Shown: positions 32,601 through 36,596 of the stretch, piece by piece
Numbering within the stretch: the stretch's first letter is position 1
How the letters are laid out: the number at the start of each line of letters is the position of its first letter
Assembly (NCBI RefSeq): GCF_000430625.1
Contig: NZ_AUMJ01000060.1
Span: 1-36,596, forward strand
DNA: 36,596 nucleotides
DNA from: Aneurinibacillus terranovensis DSM 18919
Lineage (GTDB): Bacteria > Bacillota > Bacilli > Aneurinibacillales > Aneurinibacillaceae
Direction of reading: 5' to 3'
The notes under the pieces: generated by a model
What the model was told of the DNA's origin: nothing
Database searches by the model: none
What the model saw: the letters and a program-made list of their open reading frames with translations, nothing else
Made by a program: the position numbers and the translations under genes

Positions 32601-32643
32601 TTTTTCAAATATATTGAAAAATATTCCAATATAATGATATAAT
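32601..32643 (+). promoter_or_regulatory. Promoter with overlapping inverted repeat for the cysteine-rich peptide gene
   Basis: -35 TTGAAA (32614-32619), an 18-bp spacer and -10 TATAAT (32638-32643). A perfect inverted repeat, TTTTTCAA (32601-32608) and TTGAAAAA (32614-32621) around ATATA, covers the -35 element, so a repressor or activator probably acts here. The ribosome binding site AAAGGGGGG follows before the ATG at 32672. Confidence 0.6.
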
Positions 32644-32671
32644 TTGGTAAATTCGAAAAGGGGGGTTTTGT

Positions 32672-33227
32672 ATGAAAAGTCGACTTTTTCTTGTAGTAAC
32701 TTTACTTCTCATGACATTTTACACAATTATTCCTTTCATAGCGATAACAGAAAAACAGGCTTATGCTGCTTCACAAAGCAATGTCAGTAAGAAGCCATGT
32801 GGCTGCGGAGGTGGGAACAAATTAAGTGTTAGCGCTACAAAAAGTTTTTCCAATTTGGCAGGTGTTGCAGGTCAAAAAGACGTTGTTAGTTCTAAACAAG
32901 TAATTGACAAAGCAAAGATTAAAGAAAAATTAGAAAAACTCAAAACTGACAAAGCGATACTAAAGGCTAAAAAAGATGCTCGATTTGCAAATACAAACAT
33001 AGACTTAAATAATGCAGAAGTAAGAGATCTCGATATCTCGATGCTAGGAATTAAGAAGCAAATTATGTGTCCTTAATTGCTTCTGTAGTGGCGCAAACTA
33101 TCAAAACTGTGCGATGCAAATTCTAGCTTGTATTGGAGCATGTTGTGGTTGTTCAAGTTGGGTCGTTTGCTTATACTGTGGTTCATGCTGGTATTCTTAC
33201 CTGTATTGTGGATTAGTTGTATGCTAA
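32672..33227 (+). pseudogene. Secreted cysteine-rich peptide precursor, halocin C8-like, with a +1 frameshift
   Basis: The first frame (32672-33076, 134 aa) has a signal peptide (FLVVTLLLMTFYTIIPFIAI, cleaved near AYA-A), then KKPCGCGGGN and a Lys-rich helical region, and stops at TAA 33074. Reading from 33075 in the +1 frame gives 50 residues with 12 cysteines: NCFCSGANYQNCAMQILACI, then GACCGCSSWVVCLYCGSCWY, then SYLYCGLVVC and a stop at 33225. Reading CCT, skipping one T and continuing joins the two exactly at the stop codon. A long leader plus a Cys-dense hydrophobic core recalls halocin C8-type bacteriocin precursors. It may be broken, mis-sequenced or decoded by +1 slippage. Confidence 0.65.
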
Positions 33228-33238
33228 GATACATTAGG

Positions 33239-33272
33239 GCTGTTGATTCCTTTTAATCAACAGCTTCTTCTA
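33239..33272 (+). terminator. Terminator after the cysteine-rich peptide gene
   Basis: GCTGTTGATT and AATCAACAGC form a perfect 10-bp stem around CCTTTT, followed by TTCTTCTAT. Its position 11 bp after the end of the +1-frame segment supports that segment being part of the gene. Confidence 0.75.
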
Positions 33273-33298
33273 TATTCATGGAAATGGGGCTGCGTAAA

Positions 33299-33679
33299 AT
33301 GAAAGAATTGTTTATAAAATCATTTTTAGTCGTAGGGTTGATTATAACGATGATTTCTCACTACAGAGGAGGCTCGTTTTATTGGATATGGATCATTCCT
33401 TTTATTATTGCCGTCTATGATCTGATTCGCTGTATTTTTCTATTGAAAAATCATGGGAAGATAAAAACTTATCAAAATAAAACAACTAACCCTGTAAATA
33501 AATACAAGGCAGGTTTTTACGTCTATTGGATGTGTATGCTTTTTTTAATGGCATCAGTCGTATTAATTTCTTACCACGTACTTTCAATAAAATACGATGT
33601 TCTAATCCTTAACACTGTGGTTAATAGCTTCTTTGCATATATAGTTATAAAATTTTATTTGGGGAAAAAACATAATTAA
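33299..33679 (+). CDS. Small four-TM membrane protein, possible immunity partner
   Basis: 126 aa with about four hydrophobic helices: ELFIKSFLVVGLIITMI, FYWIWIIPFIIAVYDLIRCI, YVYWMCMLFLMASVVLISYH and LILNTVVNSFFAYIVIKFYL. It follows the cysteine-rich peptide gene on the same strand. Many bacteriocin immunity proteins are small membrane proteins of this kind, but no sequence family is recognised, so the role is inference. ATG 33299 is preferred (GGGGC upstream); an in-frame ATG lies at 33278. Base composition is AT-rich, unlike the genes on either side of the island. Confidence 0.55.
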   Translation: MKELFIKSFLVVGLIITMISHYRGGSFYWIWIIPFIIAVYDLIRCIFLLKNHGKIKTYQNKTTNPVNKYKAGFYVYWMCMLFLMASVVLISYHVLSIKYDVLILNTVVNSFFAYIVIKFYLGKKHN

Positions 33680-33768
33680 CAACCCGTGAACGGCTAATAA
33701 GAATTGGTAGAGCCCACATGTGTTGCGGTTCGGCAGGAATTCAAATGACATTTTGTGTTTTGCCCGCC

Positions 33769-34017
33769 CTACTTTCTCATAATTAGGATTTCGTCTGAAG
33801 ACCTTGACTGTGTAGCACCAAAATATTGACTAAGAAAGGAAGCTATGTCTTCTATGGATATATTTTGCGGCAGGGTGCATTCTATGGAATCCATGCAGCG
33901 TAAATAGTCTTCACAGTTAAGATGGTCTGTGAGAATTTCGGTCACCCGTACTGCAATTAAATTGTTTAACTGGATCAATACTTTTTTAGCGGTAATGGGA
34001 TTTATTTTTATGAGCAC
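33769..34017 (-). CDS. Small protein of unknown function (82 aa)
   Basis: A minus-strand ORF whose best start is GTG 34017, since TGAGGTGG lies 6 nt upstream; an ATG at 34032 overlaps that site. The product begins LIKINPITAKKVLIQLNNLI, is mostly helical by appearance, has two cysteines (NCEDYLRC) and ends SRSSDEILIMRK. There is no signal or membrane segment and no family I recognise. Confidence 0.5.
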   Translation of the reverse strand: MLIKINPITAKKVLIQLNNLIAVRVTEILTDHLNCEDYLRCMDSIECTLPQNISIEDIASFLSQYFGATQSRSSDEILIMRK

Positions 34018-34155
34018 TGGACGCCACCTCATGAAACTTTAGATGCACATAGTACCTATTTATTATAATACGTTACGGACTATATAGAAAGTACTAGGTT
34101 AATAGAATTATACACCTTTTATCTAAAGAATTACACAGAACGGCAATAATTCAAT

Positions 34156-34269
34156 ATGATTCGTCCGGAAAAGGGCATGCTAGAGATAAGTGCAGTAAAA
34201 TCACAGGGAAAAACGCAGGGCAAAGCATCTGCTGTTTCTATTGTACAAATTGTCAGCATTAGCGGGTGA
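34156..34269 (+). CDS. Possible 37-aa ORF just before nfo
   Basis: From ATG 34156 the frame reads MIRPEKGMLEISAVKSQGKT, then QGKASAVSIVQIVSISG and a stop 6 bp before the nfo start. There is no clear ribosome binding site, so it may be chance. Its tail overlaps the GGGTGA that serves nfo. The rest of 34033-34275 holds no gene that I can see. Confidence 0.25.
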   Translation: MIRPEKGMLEISAVKSQGKTQGKASAVSIVQIVSISG

Positions 34270-34275
34270 ACATAC

Positions 34276-35112
34276 ATGTTGTTTGGCAGCCATGTGAGCA
34301 TTCGGCACGGTTATTCCTACGCGGCAAAAGCAGCGCATGTCGCTGGATGTGGTTCCTTTCAGTACTTCCCGAAAAATCCGCGCAGTTTATCTATCAAAAC
34401 CTTCGATGCTCATGATGCGATGAATTGCGCGGACTACTGCAAAGCGAACGGTCTTCTCTCTATAGCGCACACCCCGTATCCGACAAACTTTGCCGTCGAT
34501 GAAGGTACAGAAATGGCGGATAAAATTATGGGGTCCTTATTAAATGATCTAGAGATTGCGGAAGCATGCGGCTCCATAGGGGTGGTTGTTCATTTTGGAG
34601 TCTACAAAGGTAAAGATCCGTTAAAGGGCTACGTGAACATTATTGCTTTTTTAAACAGGGTGCTTCGTTCATGGAATGGGAACACTCTCGTCTTGATTGA
34701 AAACCAAGCAGGCCAGGGCACTAAAATAGGAATCACGTTAGAGGAATTAGTGCAAATCAGGAAGCTTGCCGATTATCCGGAAAAAATCGGTTTCTGTTTC
34801 GATACGTGCCATGCCTTTGCCAGTGGATTGTGGACCGGAGAAAACTGGGATGAACTTGTCGCCAGGGGAGAAGAGATCGATTATTTTTCACACCTGAAAG
34901 CTGTACACCTGAATGATTCCATGTTTGCCAGCGGATCCTTTCGCGACCGCCATGCAGATGTGGGACAAGGTTATATCGGTGAGAGAAGGATCAAGAAGCT
35001 TTTGCAAACTCCGCTTATGAAAAGGCTTCCTCTGATTCTTGAGACCCCCGGAAATATTCTCTCTCACTCCGAACAAATTGCGTATTTGAAACGTCTCTGT
35101 AAGGAATCGTAG
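34276..35112 (+). CDS. nfo: Nfo-type AP endonuclease (deoxyribonuclease IV family)
   Basis: 278-aa TIM-barrel repair enzyme of the AP endonuclease 2 family. Metal-ligand motifs are in order: FGSHVSIRHG, IAHTPYPTNF, VVVHFGVYKG, LIENQAGQGTKIG, FCFDTCHAFASG, HLNDSMFASGSFRDRHADVG and the final LETPG. These match the three-zinc site of endonuclease IV, which cuts 5' to abasic sites. In B. subtilis the homologue acts in spores, but no promoter class could be assigned here. The start is ATG 34276 with GGGTGA upstream. Confidence 0.93.
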   Translation: MLFGSHVSIRHGYSYAAKAAHVAGCGSFQYFPKNPRSLSIKTFDAHDAMNCADYCKANGLLSIAHTPYPTNFAVDEGTEMADKIMGSLLNDLEIAEACGSIGVVVHFGVYKGKDPLKGYVNIIAFLNRVLRSWNGNTLVLIENQAGQGTKIGITLEELVQIRKLADYPEKIGFCFDTCHAFASGLWTGENWDELVARGEEIDYFSHLKAVHLNDSMFASGSFRDRHADVGQGYIGERRIKKLLQTPLMKRLPLILETPGNILSHSEQIAYLKRLCKES

Positions 35113-35319
35113 CCACATTTCCGCGAATCGCCTTTGAAATCATGCAGGCTTTTTCTGCGCGTTCTGCCGCCTTCGCCACTATAATCCAACTCCCTTTTTT
35201 TATTGATTCTATTTTGTTACAAAATATCGAAAGTCATTTCACATCGCCCAATAAAGTTTTGCCTCGGCGAACGGTCAATGTTACGATACGGAGTAGAAAC
35301 ATGGGAAGGAGAATCTCTC

Positions 35320-35583
35320 GTGAACAAGCATAAGAATCAGAAACAAAATAACAGACCGCAGGGAAAGGATAACAATAATGATAACGCTACATTAAGTGAA
35401 CGTCTCGATCCCGCAGTGGTAGCAAAACTTAAAGATGCCGGCAAAGCGATGAAACAAAAACAGGAAGAAGATCGTCAGAGGGAAATCGAACGCAAGAAAG
35501 CTGAACAGCGCGCCCGTGAAAAAAATAAAAGTTTTGCAGAATTACTCGAAGAAAGCCATCTCGATTGGAAAAAATTCAAATAG
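35320..35583 (+). CDS. yqkK: YqkK-like small charged protein (DUF3886)
   Basis: 87 aa, GTG start at 35320 with AAGGAG 8 nt upstream; the frame is open further but without such a site. The composition is Lys/Gln/Glu-rich with a predicted single long helix (MKQKQEEDRQREIERKKAEQ) and the conserved C-terminal motif EKNKSFAELLEESHLDWKKF, as in Bacillus YqkK. Function is unknown. Confidence 0.8.
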   Translation: MNKHKNQKQNNRPQGKDNNNDNATLSERLDPAVVAKLKDAGKAMKQKQEEDRQREIERKKAEQRAREKNKSFAELLEESHLDWKKFK

Positions 35584-35688
35584 CGGTTGATATATGTCAT
35601 GAGAATTTAATCCTGAATCCGTGTTCATACTGCAGCCCTGATCTTTTCATTGGGATTTTATGGTTGAAATAAGGCTCTGGCAGTAAAT

Positions 35689-36415
35689 TCATATCGTCAA
35701 CATCGACAATGAGACCCTAATCCTACTTGACATGAGCTTTTTTGCCGACACCGCTTTCGGCGTTTTTCGCAGGTTGACCTTGATGATGTAGTCCGTGTCG
35801 GGATGCTGGTGGCAGACGCGCAAATTGTCCAGACTATCGTTCCCGCCATCCATGCGGACGAGCAGCTTACGATCGGTGATACGCCGAGCGTAGCGAATAC
35901 TTTGTTTCAAGAACGCGTCGGTCCCCTTCTGGCAATGAACACTGCCTTCTCGTAATTCCACGTTGATACCATACCCTTCCTGACCGAGATAGGCGAAGAT
36001 AGGCGCGTATCCATCCGCACCTTTATAGGTACGCGATACGCCTTCCTTCTTGGTGCCCGAATTGTCGAAGGGAGAAACATCGATATCAAGTGGTAGATAG
36101 CATTCATTTCCTGCCATCCATCCGTTGTCGGAGCGTAGGGCTTGAAGGTACTTTTTTTAATGACAAGAAAATAGGAAAGACATCGTCTTGGCGGAACGGC
36201 TCGATGTGATCAAAGTCGCTCTTGCCTTGACAGAGCAAGCCTAGATAGCTTTTCATCACATCGGAGTGAGAGTGAATCGGGTTTTCAAATTCCTTAATGA
36301 CGGAATGGTTCAATTGCTTCGTCAATTTTGTATGAGCAAGCAGAGCACCGACTGTAGCCACCCCTGCGTGAGTGGTTAGAATGAGCTCTTTGGATCTTAC
36401 AAATTGGATTTTCAT
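35689..36415 (-). pseudogene. Degraded IS1380-family transposase
   Basis: From ATG 36415 (GAGGTG upstream) the minus strand encodes MKIQFVRSKELILTTHAGVA, then LGLLCQGKSDFDHIEPFRQD and TLRQRMDGRK, and stops at about 36104. The next frame, from 36117, continues with CYLPLDIDVSPFDNSGTKKE, YKGADGYAPIFAYLGQEGYG and LVRMDGGNDSLDN, then ends early at 35689. These are IS1380-type transposase blocks; the family length is about 430 aa or more, so a segment of perhaps 60 residues is missing at the join and the C-terminal half is gone. The element cannot encode an active transposase. Confidence 0.85.
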
Positions 36416-36506
36416 CGGCACACCTCGATGGTGAAGTTGAATGAGTAGCAATGATCCTACTTTTTCTCCATCAAAGCAGCCATTTCCTTGTTGCACTCCG
36501 GGATGA

Positions 36507-36568
36507 CTCTGCGTGGTATGGAACACATGCCTGAGAATGCAGCCGGCAAAATTCCGGCGGCTGTTTTA
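36507..36568. other. Hairpin near the window's right edge, possibly the IS end
   Basis: GCAGCCGG and CCGGCGGCTG pair around CAAAATT (about 36539-36563), followed by TTTTAT. It lies upstream of the transposase start, where the left end of the insertion sequence should be. No element boundary or target duplication could be fixed because the window stops at 36596. Confidence 0.35.
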
Positions 36569-36596
36569 TGAATTAGCCGAGAACACTCGTGACTTC

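Overview
The window looks like a chromosomal segment of a spore-forming Firmicute of the order Bacillales, with moderate GC and a Paenibacillaceae/Aneurinibacillus-like flavour; the genus is inference. Supporting signs are strong purine-rich ribosome binding sites, GTG/TTG starts, many homologues of the Bacillus subtilis yut/yuz block (lytH, lipA, yutD, yutE, yutF, yutG, yutI, yuzD, yuzB, yutM), a YhcN/YlaJ spore lipoprotein, and a PyrR attenuator.

Layout. 1-60: right end of an IS200/IS605-type element (TnpB omega-RNA 3' end). 174-1780: a RocR-like PAS/sigma-54 activator and YycC. 1908-6069: a TetR-controlled efflux locus with a short HlyD/EmrA adaptor, a 14-TM DHA2 transporter and a second, lipoprotein adaptor. 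6111-7605: convergent L,D-transpeptidase and LytH-type peptidase. 7791-15311: lipA and the yut block, with an Fe-S-type DeoR/SufR-like regulator, a 37-aa membrane peptide, a degenerate SDR and a YtkD-like Nudix protein. 15545-20299: sulfur and Fe-S genes (mccA, mccB, yuzD, yuzB, yutM) and the futalosine-pathway gene mqnE, with a decayed second mqnE next to it. 20523-25032: DUF1540 protein and partner, an orphan GAF-PAS histidine kinase, a small membrane protein, a lysin-holin pair and an EAL-domain remnant. 25126-31847: HU, then codB-codA behind a PyrR attenuator, an IclR regulator and pxpB-pxpC-pxpA (5-oxoprolinase). 32050-34270: an AT-rich island with small membrane proteins and a frameshifted, very cysteine-rich secreted peptide resembling halocin C8-type bacteriocins. 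34276-35583: an Nfo-type AP endonuclease and YqkK. 35689-36415: a degraded IS1380-family transposase.

Working together: codBA imports and deaminates cytosine under PyrR control. PxpABC cleaves 5-oxoproline, probably under the adjacent IclR protein. mccAB turns homocysteine and an activated serine into cysteine, beside Fe-S scaffold and carrier genes (yutI, yutM). The least explained parts are the island at 32.1-34.3 kb, the two-adaptor efflux operon with paired operators, and several RNA hairpins that cover start codons or ribosome binding sites.
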